Of a stretch of DNA of 64,000 bases, positions 24,063 to 35,400 are shown in pieces. Source of the DNA: Combretum micranthum (lineage: Eukaryota; Streptophyta; Magnoliopsida; Myrtales; Combretaceae); contig JAMXBD010002827.1 in the NCBI GenBank assembly GCA_024138025.1, positions 1-64,000 of the forward strand. Reading direction: 5' to 3'. Below the pieces are notes generated by a model. The model did not search any database, was not told where the DNA came from, and saw nothing but the letters and a program-made list of their open reading frames with translations. The position numbers and the translations under genes were made by a program. How positions within the stretch are numbered: the stretch's first letter is position 1; the number at the start of each line of letters is the position of its first letter.

Positions 24063-26683
24063 TGTAACGCCCTAAAATTTAATAAAGGCAATTGCCACCA
24101 CATATAATGCTTTATGTATTATACGCTCAGGCTTCCTTTAAAAATTTTTTGTTTACGTTGAACATTGCTAGCTAGTTTTAATTTCTGAAACTATTTAATT
24201 AAATTCTAGAGACAACTAGATTTATAACAAGAAATAAACTAAATAAAAATGTTTCAAACTTCTATTCACACGAGAAGATCAACTTTTTCAAAACAAAGCT
24301 TTATAAAAACCTATTATAGAGATATAGGCTCCACAAGACCCCTTTAAAGAAAATACAATTTCAAAGATAAATCCAACTCTTTATAAAACAAAACAAAACA
24401 AACTAAAATATAACCATGGTCCTAACTTATTTCACACCTCCTCCCATAATCTTTAGAAATGCCCATAACCCGAGTCAACATCATCATCCATCATCATCAT
24501 CATCATTAATCATCTTTAGCAACTTATCCCCATCAACATCAATAACAACAACACCATCATCATCATCAATATCAAATCATCACCATTGCTATAATACTTG
24601 GGAAAAGACAACAATAGTAATAATGAGCCGAAGCCCAATACACAGTAACACAATTACACACCAAGTGATACACGAGCTTAACTAAACGCAATTAGCAACA
24701 ACAATTTATTATCTTTAAATTATATTAAACAAATCAACACTAGAGCACTTACACTCTAAAACAATCATGACAACTGGGGTCTTGAATAATAACAGCTGCT
24801 TAGGGGGTTAATATAGACAGCCCGAATATCGATATCCTCCACATAATGTTACAAGAAAATAACTTTATCTATAGTTTACAACCGTTACACAACTCTACTC
24901 ATCCCAATCCATAACATTATCTAGTTCAATCATACTCATAAAACATGAACCAGATCATATTACTTCCTTCTGAGCCTAAGCAAACGTTGTACCGATACCG
25001 TTTGCCTCATTGGTTATCCACCAAGCCATTTACAAAGTCATTGCATCATGACGGAGGTAGCCTAAGGGCCTAACTACTGTGCCCCCTCGGAACAAGGCTG
25101 TTGCTCCGGACTAGATTTAACGGTACACCGCACAAACAACACTCATCAATTATTAAATAAGTTTAAGTTTTAGTCCATTTAGGATGCCTATCTTAGCATA
25201 CAACACACAAGTCACTGTGTACCTTTTATATGAAATCCAAACAAAGTCTTAAAAGCCCTTTCAGAAGAAATATCAGATATCCGGCTTTGCTCCCAATTTC
25301 AACCTTGATGCATTAAGAATTTCTTAAAAATCAAAACATAAAAGTTGAATATCACTGTCTTATCTATCTGTAGCATCATAAAGAACATCAATAAGAGCTC
25401 TAATGAGAGAGATATTCTTTTTTGAAGAAACTGTCTCAATCCTGAAATTTACAGCTACTGTCATGTTCTCTATCAATCTTGCTTTAGATTTGCAGGTCAG
25501 ATCTGGCTTTTCTCAAGCTCATGTCGAAAGTGCTCAGAGTGGCTTCCCTAGATGTCCTACATGGAGCTGCTGTTTCTTGATTCTTGTAGATCAGCTCCGG
25601 TCTTTATAGCAACTGCTGCACGCCGTTAACTTTCAGTGCTCGATTTGGTTGCCATTGCTGTGAGTGTGTCCTGTTCTCTCTATCTCAAAGCTGTCTCTTC
25701 AAGTCTGCACATGGAGTTTCCCATGTGTATTCTAACTTCTAATGGCTAGTGAATGTGTCTTGTTGTTGCTCAAATTTCATCTCAACTATTACACATGTGG
25801 CTACTTGGATCTAAAGCTCAGTTGCTGTCTTGTATTCAAATTAGGATAACTGCTCTCAATTCAAGTCTTCAATTGCTTGAACTACTCTGTTCGCTTTTGT
25901 TCTGTTAGCAAATTGGCTGTCCTTCACGATAAAATGGACAAGCTCTTGAGAGCTGCTTTCTAGTTTTTCTCAAGTGCTTGGTTAACTCTCCATCTTCTCT
26001 GTCTAGATCTGCTACATATCTGCTTCTAGAATTATCTGTAAATTGCTATCTCTGCCATGCCTGCTTGAGCTCTCCCACATGCAACACCATAATTGAACTA
26101 ATGCAAACCTGTGTCAACATAATAAGATCTCTCATCAAATTGAACAAGAGAGTTGAGACAAAATTCAAATCTAGAATACACTCAGATACTCAGAATCAGA
26201 TGAACTTGATAGGGGGACCTAAGAAGCATGATTTTGGTCAAACTGAATGAATTGAAAAGCTACTATATTGTTTTCTAAAGGATAAAACAAAGTACTGGTA
26301 GAATAATAAATATGCCCTTAAATTTTCATCTAAATTAAAAGTAACGAAGCAAACAAAGCACCTAGGATGTAATTGGAAAAAATCATACAAACATACTATT
26401 CATTCAAGTGCCACTCCGTATCCATTTTAACTAGTTATGCACAATTGATCAAAAACAATGCAACTCATCATTTTATAATAACTATCCACAATAGAAGTGC
26501 CAATATATGCATTAATGTGTGCCAAAGATGAGGATAAGTAAGCAACAATAAATAGATATCAGGCATCTACTCAAATTGGCCTGTTTATAACAAGATGTAA
26601 GAGATAAAGTGAACAAAACACATGATCCGAGTAATCTGAAACTGAAAAACCACACGGTAATCAATCTTAACATACAAACCGCC
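24063..26683 (-). repeat. Degenerate long LTR of Del/Tekay-type gypsy element
   Basis: Begins TGTAACGCCCTAAAATTT, the reverse complement of a typical ...GGGCGTTACA LTR terminus. The stretch 24620-25270 is alignable with 39350-40010 (shared AACCGTTACACAAC, CCGATACCGTTTGCC, CTACTGTGCCCCC), so both are copies of one long LTR in minus orientation. A CAT/ATC microsatellite occupies 24478-24570. The younger element at 26689-32062 is inserted at its right side. The outer limit beyond the insertion is not resolved, and 25400-26250 is assigned only by position. Confidence 0.55.
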
Positions 26684-26688
26684 TAAAG

Positions 26689-27060
26689 TGATACGATACC
26701 AAGGGTTACTCCACCTATCTTACATGTATATGAAAGGAGAGTTAAAGAGTAGTTAGGAATATTGGTATTTTGTTAGTGGATATCTGATAGTTGTTAGTAG
26801 TAGTGTTGAGTAGTTGTTGGAATAAAGTTTTCTGTTAAATGTTGAGCTGGCAAGTTAGTTAGGGTATGCTGAGTGGCAAATTAGTTAGGGGATTATCTCT
26901 CATATATAGAAATTGTAGAGAGACGAAAGGGGGATAATGAATATTCTGTTTGTTGGCTAAGGAGTGGTACTGAGCAATTTACTTACAATTTTAGAAAGCT
27001 CTAATTCCTTAGATTGGCTTCGGAGAAATCAAATTAGAACTGATTGATCGAGTTGTATCA
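26689..27060 (+). repeat. 5' LTR of the Reina-like element
   Basis: 372 bp, TGATACGATACC...GAGTTGTATCA. It differs from the 3' LTR at only a few bases and several 1-6 bp indels, for example near 26777-26805 and 26930-26935. Confidence 0.95.
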
Positions 27061-27078
27061 ATTGGTGCCGTCTGTTGG
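27061..27078 (+). other. Primer-binding-site region
   Basis: ATTGGTGCCGTCTGTTGG follows the 5' LTR directly. TTGGTGCCGT is the type of tRNA 3'-end complement found at this place in plant gypsy elements. The tRNA species is not assigned. Confidence 0.6.
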
Positions 27079-27101
27079 AAACCTAAAAAGGAGTAACGAT
27101 C

Positions 27102-28790
27102 ATGACTCGATCGGAGGCTAGGTTGGATTCGATGGAGAAAGAGATCAAGGAGGTTGGAGAGGAGATGCGTGGTTATGTTTCGGAATTACAACAGCAAATT
27201 GCGAGCATTCATTCGATGTTGCAGGAGATGAGGAAGGATCAACAACATCGAGATAATTCGAAGAGTGTTAATGGAACGTCGGAGGGTCGAGGAAGTGCTG
27301 GACATGAAGTGAATATGAGTAGTAGTGAGTTGATGGAGGACGAGGATTACAAAAGGAATGCGGGAAATATTACAATACCGGAATTTGATGGATCTGAGCC
27401 GATGCATTGGATAACCCTTGCGGAACAATATTTTGAGATTCATCAAACAAAATCCGACAGGAAAGTTCCTTTAGTGTCGATGTACATGCGAAGAAGGACT
27501 GTGTATTGGCTGAAAATGTTGAAGAGGAGGTTGCCTTCTTTGAATTGGAGTGATTTGAAACGAGAGTTGTTAATAAGGTATGGAGGTCAGTCGGCAATTA
27601 ACCCGTATGAGAGTTTGTCTACCTTGCGTCAATATGCTTCCATTGCTAGTTACATTGAGGATTTTGAAGCAATTACATCGCATGCACCAGAAATGACAGA
27701 ATTACAATTGTTGGGATATTTTTTGGGTGGATTGAAAGACGAGGTATTACTTAGGGTTAAAACCTTAAAGCCTATGACATTAGCGGCAGCTATGGAACTG
27801 TTGTTGAATATTGAAAAAGAATTTGAGTTTGGTCTTCATTGTTCAGGAGCATTTTCTCGTACAGATGGAGGAGTTTCGCGGTCTAATAATCCAATAGTTA
27901 ATCCTAGACCTTCCTCTTTTGTTCGACATTCAAATATACCAGGTGCGTCTGTTTTTTCTTCCTCCAATATGCGTAGTGCATCAACGGGAATTAATCCCTA
28001 TAATTTTGATCGTAGAAATTCTAATACTAATTCTGGGCTCACTACTGGATCAAATCTGTCTACTGTTGGAAATTCACGTGTGAATGGAGGAAAATTTACA
28101 AAACAAATGACTTATAATGAGTATTTGGATAAGAAGAAGAAGGGAATTTGTTTCCATTGTGATCAGCCTTATAGTCCCACTCATAAATGTCCTAATAAGT
28201 CTTTGAGAGTGGTGATTTTAGAGATGATGATGGTAAATGTTGAACAAAATGTTGGCAGTATGGTTGATAATGTGAGGTTGCAGGGGACAGGAGAGTATAA
28301 TGGAGAGGCCGATCGGATGGCTTTGTCTTTATTGGCGTTGAATGGGTTTAATGGACCTAGGACTATGAAGTTTAAAGGAAAATTGTTGTTGCATGAAATT
28401 ACTATATTAGTAGACAGTGGTGCTAGTCACAATTTCATATCTCAGAAACTTGTGAAACAGTTGCAATTGGCTGTCAATTTTACTCCTATGTTTTCGGTGG
28501 AATTAGGGGATGGTCATACCATTCAATCTCAAGGAATTTGTGAACATTTGTGGTTAGATATTAATGGAATTCAAATCACGGTTTCTTGTTATGTGTTGGA
28601 ATTAGGAGATATTGATGTGATCTTGGGAATTGCTTGGTTACGTATGTTGGGTGAGATCAAGGTTGATTGGAATTTAATGACTATGAAAATTCCGTGGAAT
28701 GGTAGGGAATGGGTGTTGAAGGGAGATCCTACTTTACATAAATCTAGCACTTCTTTGAAGAGCTTAGGCTGTTTGGGGGGAGGACGATGA
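27102..28790 (+). CDS. Gag-protease of Reina-like retrotransposon
   Basis: An open frame of 562 codons starting 41 bp after the LTR. Residues about 1-50 form a predicted coiled coil (Glu/Lys-rich heptads). Residues about 90-250 are a retrotransposon gag domain (ITIPEFDGSEPMHW, then the SYIEDFEAI and LGYFLGGLKDEV segments). A zinc knuckle CFHCDQPYSPTHKC lies near residue 350, and an aspartic protease with the active-site motif VDSGASHNFIS near residue 445. Gag packages the element RNA in cytoplasmic particles and the protease cleaves the polyprotein. In chromoviruses gag and pol normally form one frame. Here a stop at 28788-28790, before the reverse transcriptase, breaks it. Codon use is AT-rich like the surroundings. 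Family assignment is firm. Confidence 0.9.
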   Translation: MTRSEARLDSMEKEIKEVGEEMRGYVSELQQQIASIHSMLQEMRKDQQHRDNSKSVNGTSEGRGSAGHEVNMSSSELMEDEDYKRNAGNITIPEFDGSEPMHWITLAEQYFEIHQTKSDRKVPLVSMYMRRRTVYWLKMLKRRLPSLNWSDLKRELLIRYGGQSAINPYESLSTLRQYASIASYIEDFEAITSHAPEMTELQLLGYFLGGLKDEVLLRVKTLKPMTLAAAMELLLNIEKEFEFGLHCSGAFSRTDGGVSRSNNPIVNPRPSSFVRHSNIPGASVFSSSNMRSASTGINPYNFDRRNSNTNSGLTTGSNLSTVGNSRVNGGKFTKQMTYNEYLDKKKKGICFHCDQPYSPTHKCPNKSLRVVILEMMMVNVEQNVGSMVDNVRLQGTGEYNGEADRMALSLLALNGFNGPRTMKFKGKLLLHEITILVDSGASHNFISQKLVKQLQLAVNFTPMFSVELGDGHTIQSQGICEHLWLDINGIQITVSCYVLELGDIDVILGIAWLRMLGEIKVDWNLMTMKIPWNGREWVLKGDPTLHKSSTSLKSLGCLGGGR

Positions 28791-28809
28791 ATGTAGTGTT
28801 CTGTGGAGG

Positions 28810-31755
28810 GTGGATATGTTGTTGGCAGGGATGCACAGTCAGCAAGGAAATCCTCAAATTGATGCTCTGTTGTCAGAGTATCCTATGGTTTTTGAATCAA
28901 AAGCCATATTACCTCCTTCTAGAGCAACTGATCATAGGATTCCTTTAAAGCCAGGGGTTGGTCCTATCAATGTTCGACCATATCGTTATGCTCAAATTCA
29001 AAAGAATGAAATTGAGAAGTTAGTGAGTGAGATGTTGGCTGCGGGTATCATAAGGGATAGTTCATCTCCTTTTTCTAGCCCGGTAATTTTAGTAAGAAGA
29101 AGGATGGCTCGTGGCGGTTTTGTGTGGATTATAGAGCTTTAAATGAAGCCACTATTCCGGATAAATACCCTATTCCGGTTGTGGAGGAGCTTTTAGATGA
29201 GTTGTTTGGTGCTTCTATTTTTAAGATTGATTTGAAGGCGGGGTATCATCAAATTCGGGTTTGTTCGGATGATGTTTCTAAAACAGCATTTCGCACACAT
29301 CAAGGACATTATGAATTTTTGGTTATGCCATTTGGCCTTACCAATGCACCCGCAACTTTTCAATCAACAATGAATGAGCTATTTAGACCATATTTGAGGA
29401 GTTTGTGTTGGTTTTTTTTTATGACATTCTTGTTTACAGTACTTCATTGGATGATCATTTGAGGCATTTACGAATTGTATTGGAGTTGTTGAAGGATCAT
29501 TCTTTTACCGCCAACAGAAAGAAGTGTGTGTTTGGACACACTACCTTGGAATATTTAGGACATATTATTTCAAAGAGGTGTAGCTATGGATCCTGCCAAG
29601 GTGAAGGCTGTTCTGATTGGCCAATTCCTTCTACTGTGAAGGGGTGCGTGGATTTTTGGTTTGACAGGGTATTATCGAAAATTTATTTGTAATTACGGCA
29701 AATTAGCTCGGCCACTGACTAATCTGTTGAAGAAAGATGCATTTGAATGGAATGAAGCGCTTTAGAGTCCTTTCGAGCTTACAGCAGGCGTTGGTTAGTG
29801 CACCAGTGTTGGCCATTCCTAATTTTGATCAACCTTTTGTGATTGAGTGTGATGCATCAGGTACGGGTGTGGGAGCAGTGTTGATGCAAAATCACCGACC
29901 AATTGCTTATTTCAGTAAAGCTTTGTCGGACAGGAATTTAACAAAGTCAACATATGAAAAGGAACTTATGGCTTTGGTTCTTGCTATTTCTCATTGGCGG
30001 CCATATTTACTTGGCAGAAGGTTTGTTGTTAAAACAGATCAGAAAAGCTTACGTCATTTGCTTCAACAGAGGATTATTACTCCGAATCTGTAGCATTGGT
30101 TGGCTAAGTTGTTGGGCTATGAGTTCGATATTATCTACAAGCAAGGCTAAGAAAATCGAGCGGCTGATGCCCTATCGCGAATGTATGAAGGTGGTGGCGG
30201 GCGTCTGGGGAGTTGTATGGGGTTTCTGGGCCAATATGGACAGATTTGCAAGCTATAAAGGAGGATGTTCTCAAAGATCCTTTTCTTTTGGAAAAGATTA
30301 AATTGTTGCAGGATGGAAAGGAAGCGGGAAGGGGTTTTCATTTAATACATGATACTCTGTATTTTCATAATAGGTTGGTTATTCCATCCAATTCTTCTTG
30401 GGTGCAATTATTTTTGCATGAATTTCATTCTTCATGTGTAGGAGGTCATGCGGGTTTTATCAAAACTTATCGCCGCATGCTTCCCCATTTATATTGGATT
30501 GGAATGAAGGGTGATGTAGCTCGGTTTGTAAGCTCTTGTGCTGTTTGTCAACGCAACAAAGTACAGCAATTAGCACCAGCGGGATTATTGAATCCTCTGC
30601 CTATTCCTCATGCTGTTTGGGAGGATCTTTCTATGGATTTTATAGTTGGATTGCCTAAGTCGAAAGGTTTTGATGTTATTTTGGTGGTAGTGGATCGGTT
30701 TTCTAAATATGCTCATTTTCTCTTGTTGAAGCATCCTTATACCGTTAAATCGGTGGCTGAAGTTTTTATGAGGGAGATTGTCCACCTTCATGGATTGCCT
30801 AAGACTATTGTGAGTGACCGAGACCCTTTATTTGTGAGTCTATTTTGGCGAGAGCTGTTTACTCTGCAGGGTACTCGGTTAAATTTTAGTACGGCTTATC
30901 ATCCGGAAACGGATGGCCAAACTGAGGTTATTAATCTATGTTTGGAATGTTACCTACGTTGTTTTGTTTTTGAAGTTCCCCATACGTGGGCTAAGTGGGT
31001 GAATTGGGCGGAATTTTCCTATAATACTTCTTTTCATTCCTCAGCTGGCATGACTCCTTTTGAAATAGTCTATGGGCGACTTCCTCCTACTGTGCCGACT
31101 TATGTTCCTAAGGAAATTTCCAGTATATGTTCGTGTTGCTATGGAAGCTCGTAATGAGATGTTGCAGTGGTTAAGGAGGATTAGAAAAGCTCAACTTCGA
31201 AATTGTGAAGTAGCTAATCGTCGAAGAAGAGATGTCGAGTATGCTGTGGCGATTGGGTATTTTGAAGTTAAGAGTTCTTTGCACCTCGGGTGGGTGTAAA
31301 GAGCATGTCAAAATTATCTCCTCGTTTTTTTTTGGACCTTTTCAGGTGATTGGACGAGTGGGCAAGGTGGCTTATAGGTTGCAATTGCCTCTACATTGTA
31401 AAATCCATCCGGTTTTTCATGTGTTGCTGTTGAAGAAATCTCATGGTCCTTTCCGGTTATTAATGATTTACCTGAGGATTTGGGTTATACTATTGGGGAT
31501 GAAGTTGTTTCTCCTTTGCAAATTTTGGGACGACGTTTTGAGGTTAGGAATGGGGTGGAAATTCCTCAAGTTCTTGTTCATTGGTCTGACTCTACTATTG
31601 AAGATGCTACTTGGGAGGATACTACTGCACTTCGTCTTCAGTTTCCAGATTTAGTCCTTGAGGACAAGGACTTTGTTCAAGCGGGTGGTATTGATACGAT
31701 ACCAAGGGTTACTCCACCTATCTTACATGTATATGAAAGGAGAGTTAAAGAGTAG
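28810..31755 (+). pseudogene. Broken pol (RT, RNase H, integrase, chromodomain)
   Basis: Successive frames carry reverse transcriptase (28810-29692; [13 protein letters not shown]), RNase H (about 29780-30150; IECDASGTGVGAVL), integrase (30213-31154) with an HHCC zinc finger (HEFHSSCVGGH ... CAVCQRNK) and the catalytic acidic residues in MDFIVGLP, VSDRDPLF and TDGQTEV, and a C-terminal chromodomain (31480-31680; QVLVHWSD, EDATWED). Breaks: frame changes near 28800, 29100, 29400, 29590 and 29650; stops at about 29763, 30091-30093 and 30148-30150; and a further frame change near 31130. In the RT active site the first of the paired aspartates reads Tyr (FFYDILVYS at 29414-29440), next to a ten-base T run. 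The last 21 codons lie inside the 3' LTR. The product would not be functional. Confidence 0.9.
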
Positions 31756-32062
31756 TTAGGAATATTGGTATTTTGTTAGTAGATATTGATAGTTGTTAGT
31801 AGTTGAGTAGTTGTTGGAATAAAGTTTTCTGTTAAATGTGAGCTGGCAAGTTAGTTAGGGTATGCTGAGCTGGCAAATTAGTTAGGGGATTATCTCTCAT
31901 ATATAGAAATTGTAGAGAGACGAAAGAGGGGAGGATATATGAATATTCTGTTTGTTGGCTAAGGAGTGGTACTGAGCAAATCTACTTACAATTTTAGAAA
32001 GCTCTAATTCTTAGATTGGCTTCGGAGAAATCAAATTAGAACTGATTGATCGAGTTGTATCA
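31692..32062 (+). repeat. 3' LTR of the Reina-like element
   Basis: 371 bp, matching the 5' LTR. Its first 64 bp (31692-31755) also encode the last 21 residues of the polyprotein (ending YERRVKE). No long polypurine tract precedes it; GCGGGTGG (31681-31688) is the only candidate. Confidence 0.95.
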
Positions 32063-32067
32063 TAAAG

Positions 32068-32430
32068 ACATTGTAATAAAAGTAATCTTTATCCCTGATG
32101 TGCTTGAGCAGCATTTGCATGTCTAGAGAGGATCCTTAGCAGATGTTATATATATAGCAGATTCTGAACCAAAAAAATGCCAAAATAATGACCATTCTAT
32201 AAATTATTAATCAATAGCTTCATCAAAATAAGCAGAAACTAGTATTCAATATAAGAAGAGAGACATCACAAAAAGGAAAGTACTATGCAGGAATAAAAAG
32301 ACAACTGAGATTAAGATATAAGTAATATGAATGTTTTAAGGACTGCTTACTTCTTTTAGTTCTTTCCATGCAAAATGACTCCAGTCAAATATCCCAGCTA
32401 ATATTCTTCATTTCTTCCAAATGTTATTGT
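32068..32430. other. Intergenic spacer between retroelement and TNL gene
   Basis: AT-rich, with no gene. It presumably continues the sequence into which the retroelement inserted. Confidence 0.35.
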
Positions 32431-35400
32431 GTTTCCGATGCTACAAAGAGTTCTGCAACTCCAATTGTCTCAACAACTTAAGCGGGATAAGTTGCCAATT
32501 TTTCAATGGATGCGCAACCATCTATGATTAGTATTTCCAGTGATGTAAGCTTGTCTATGCCTTCAACTATTAGCTTGTCACAGTTCTGCAATTCCAACAT
32601 TTTCAGCATCTTCAAGCACGATAAATCACCAATTTTCTCAACAGATGAACACCCAAATGATTAATTTTTCCAATGATGTTAGTTTATCTATACCTTCAAG
32701 ACTAAGCTTCTTGAGTTCTGCAACTCCAATTTTCTCAACATCTTCAATTAGGATAAACTGCTAATTCTTTCAAGGGATGAACATCCAATGATGATTAATT
32801 TTTCCAAGGATGTTAGCTTACCTATGCCTTCAACATACCTTAGTTTCACATTGTTCTGCAATTCTAACCTTTTCATCAGCTTCAAGCGAGATAAATCACC
32901 TAATCTTTCGAGAGATGAAGACCATCGATGATTAATTTTTCCATTGATGTCAATTTATCTATTCCTTCAACATTTAGCTTCTCAGAGTTCTGCAGCTCCA
33001 ATTTTCTCAGCACCTTCAAGCGAGATAAGTCACAATCCTTTCAAGGGATAAACATCTAGTGATGATTAATTTTTCCAAGGAAGTTAGTTTATCTATTCCT
33101 TTGATATCAATTAACCTCTCCAAGTTTGCAATTCCAACTTTCTCAACGCCTTCAAACGTGATAATCTCCAATTCTCTCCAGGGATGAACACCCATCAATA
33201 ATTAATATTTCCAATGATGATAGTTTGTCTATGTCCTCAATGGTCAGCTTCTCAAAGTTTTGCAACTCAGCTGTTCCAGCCTCTCAAGTGGGATAAGTCA
33301 CCTATTCTTTTGATGGATGAACATCCAACAATGATTAATCTTTCCAAAGATGTTAGTTTATCCACACCTTTAATATCATTTAGCTTTTTACAGTACTGCA
33401 ACTCCAGCTTTCTTAACATCTTCAGCGGGATAGGTCACCAATTCTCTCAAGTGATGCACACCCGTCAATGATTAGCTTTTCCAATGATGTTAATCTGTCT
33501 ATGCCTTCAAAGATTAGCTTCTCAGAATTCTGCAACTCCAATTTTTCCAACATCTTCAAATGGGATAAGTTGCCAATTCTTTCAAGAGATGAACATTCAA
33601 CAATTATCAACTTTTCCAAGGATGTCAATTTATCTATACCTGTGATTTCACTTAGCTTTTCAGATTTCTGCAAATCCAACTTTCTCAACATTGTCAGTTG
33701 AGATAAATCACCAATTCTCTTAAGCGAAGAACAAAAATAGATTTCCAATGTTGCAAGGCACTCTATGCTATTGACCCCTTGGATGTCCACAAGATTCTCA
33801 CATCTTTGAATAACTAGCTCTTTCAAATTTTTTGCTGAAGAAAGATTCGGTAAGCTCTCTAATGCATCGCAGGAATCTAATGTACAATAGATCACTGAAT
33901 TGCTGATGCTGTTAAGTCTCGTCAACTTTCTACAACCAATTATCTCCAGTGAGCTTAGTGATTCGGCTCCTTCAAGACCATTGATCTCTCTAAGCTCAAT
34001 GCAGCTCTCAAGCTGCATGTGGGACAAATATTTCAAATTTGACAATCGTGGCAGGCTTTTCAATGCTTGACATTTGATGATATGAAGCCTCTCCAGACTA
34101 GAGGGAAGCTTTGGAAGTAAGTCATCACTTTGTTGGTAAGAGTTTCCAAGCTCTACCTTTTCATTTGAGTTAAGAATCCGCAAGTCCACCACCTTGTTCA
34201 GCATTCCAATATTCAAAACCCTATTCCCTCTCTGAAAGGTGTCAGAATATTGAATACTCCTCAAGTTGGTATACTTTGATAAACCTGGAAGTGTTTCCAT
34301 GGAATCACCACTGAAACGAAGATCTGTCAAACCACTGCAGAGGTCTGGTCGTGACTTGAGTCTCAAACATTTCTCTAGATCAAGTATTTTCAGGCTAGTT
34401 AGATGACTAATCTCATCAGGAAATTTTTCCAACAAGTTACACTCCCTTAGGGATAAGCGTTGTACGCTCACAAGTGAGCCAATGGAAAGTGGAACATGCT
34501 GGAGCTTTGAACAGAAATTGGCAGAAAATGTCTCGACCTTTGTCATAAAACCTTCAGAAATTGGAATTTCCCTTATGTTTGTCCCATCTACAACAAACTC
34601 AATTAATTCTTAAATTTCACCCATTTCTGCTGGTAGCATCTCAAGTTTTTTGCAGTTTCTGATATGAAGGACACTTAGTGTCTTATTCAGGTTACAAATA
34701 GATGGGTCAACTTTTCTCAAACTTTCGCAGCTTGCAATAATCAGTGCCTTTAGCTCTTTAAATGCTGACAAATTCGGAGTTGCAGTTAATTGATTGCATC
34801 CCTCAAGTTTGAGAACTTTGAGTTTGTTTGCCATCTATAAACAAAGACAACATTTAAAAGTTAAAAATAAATAAAAGTTTCGTTTTAATATATAAGAAAC
34901 CAAAGAAGATAGGAAGTCTTCTATAGATCTGCTCTTACAAATCCAAACCATTTATCGCTTGCATGTGTTTTGCTTATATCAGTTATGCAAAGTTTTGATA
35001 CATCAAGGTCTCAATCCACAAGATTCAATCCATATAAGTATTATCCAAGAAGAGGTATGCTATGTTACCTTGACTTGATGCCATCTCTTCCATTGCTCTG
35101 AAATGTTGCTATATGATAAATCAAGAACTACCAGTTTCATGGGATAAAAATTTGTTGCCATAAAATTCGAAGAGAATCCCTTCCACCGTAGCCATCTTAG
35201 ATTTATAAAAAGATTTTTAAAATCTCCATCTAGATTAGCATATTCCATCTGAAGAAATCTCAAATTTGTCTGGTGCTGAAACTGCTCACTTGTGAAGTGA
35301 TTTTCTTCAGAGCTTTTCTCACAGATGAGATTCAGAGCTTGAACACTTTTAGTCCCCTGCCACATAAAAGAATCAAAGATAACATTTCATGACTAGCTAC

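Larger units (their letters stand above)
26689..32062 (+). mobile_element. Ty3/gypsy chromovirus, Reina-like, nearly complete
   Basis: A 5.4-kb LTR retrotransposon with two LTRs (26689-27060 and 31692-32062) that start TGATAC and end GTATCA, flanked by a perfect 5-bp target duplication TAAAG (26684-26688 and 32063-32067). The domain order gag, protease, reverse transcriptase, RNase H, integrase, chromodomain identifies a Ty3/gypsy chromovirus. The short LTRs and compact size point to the Reina clade. Gag-protease is open, but pol is interrupted by several frameshifts and stops, so the copy is non-autonomous. The LTRs are still very similar, differing mostly by small indels, which implies a fairly recent insertion. 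It is nested in an older gypsy LTR. Confidence 0.95.

Noticed and set aside
24416..24685. 89-codon Ser/His-rich open frame
   Set aside because: Encoded by a CAT/ATC microsatellite inside an LTR.
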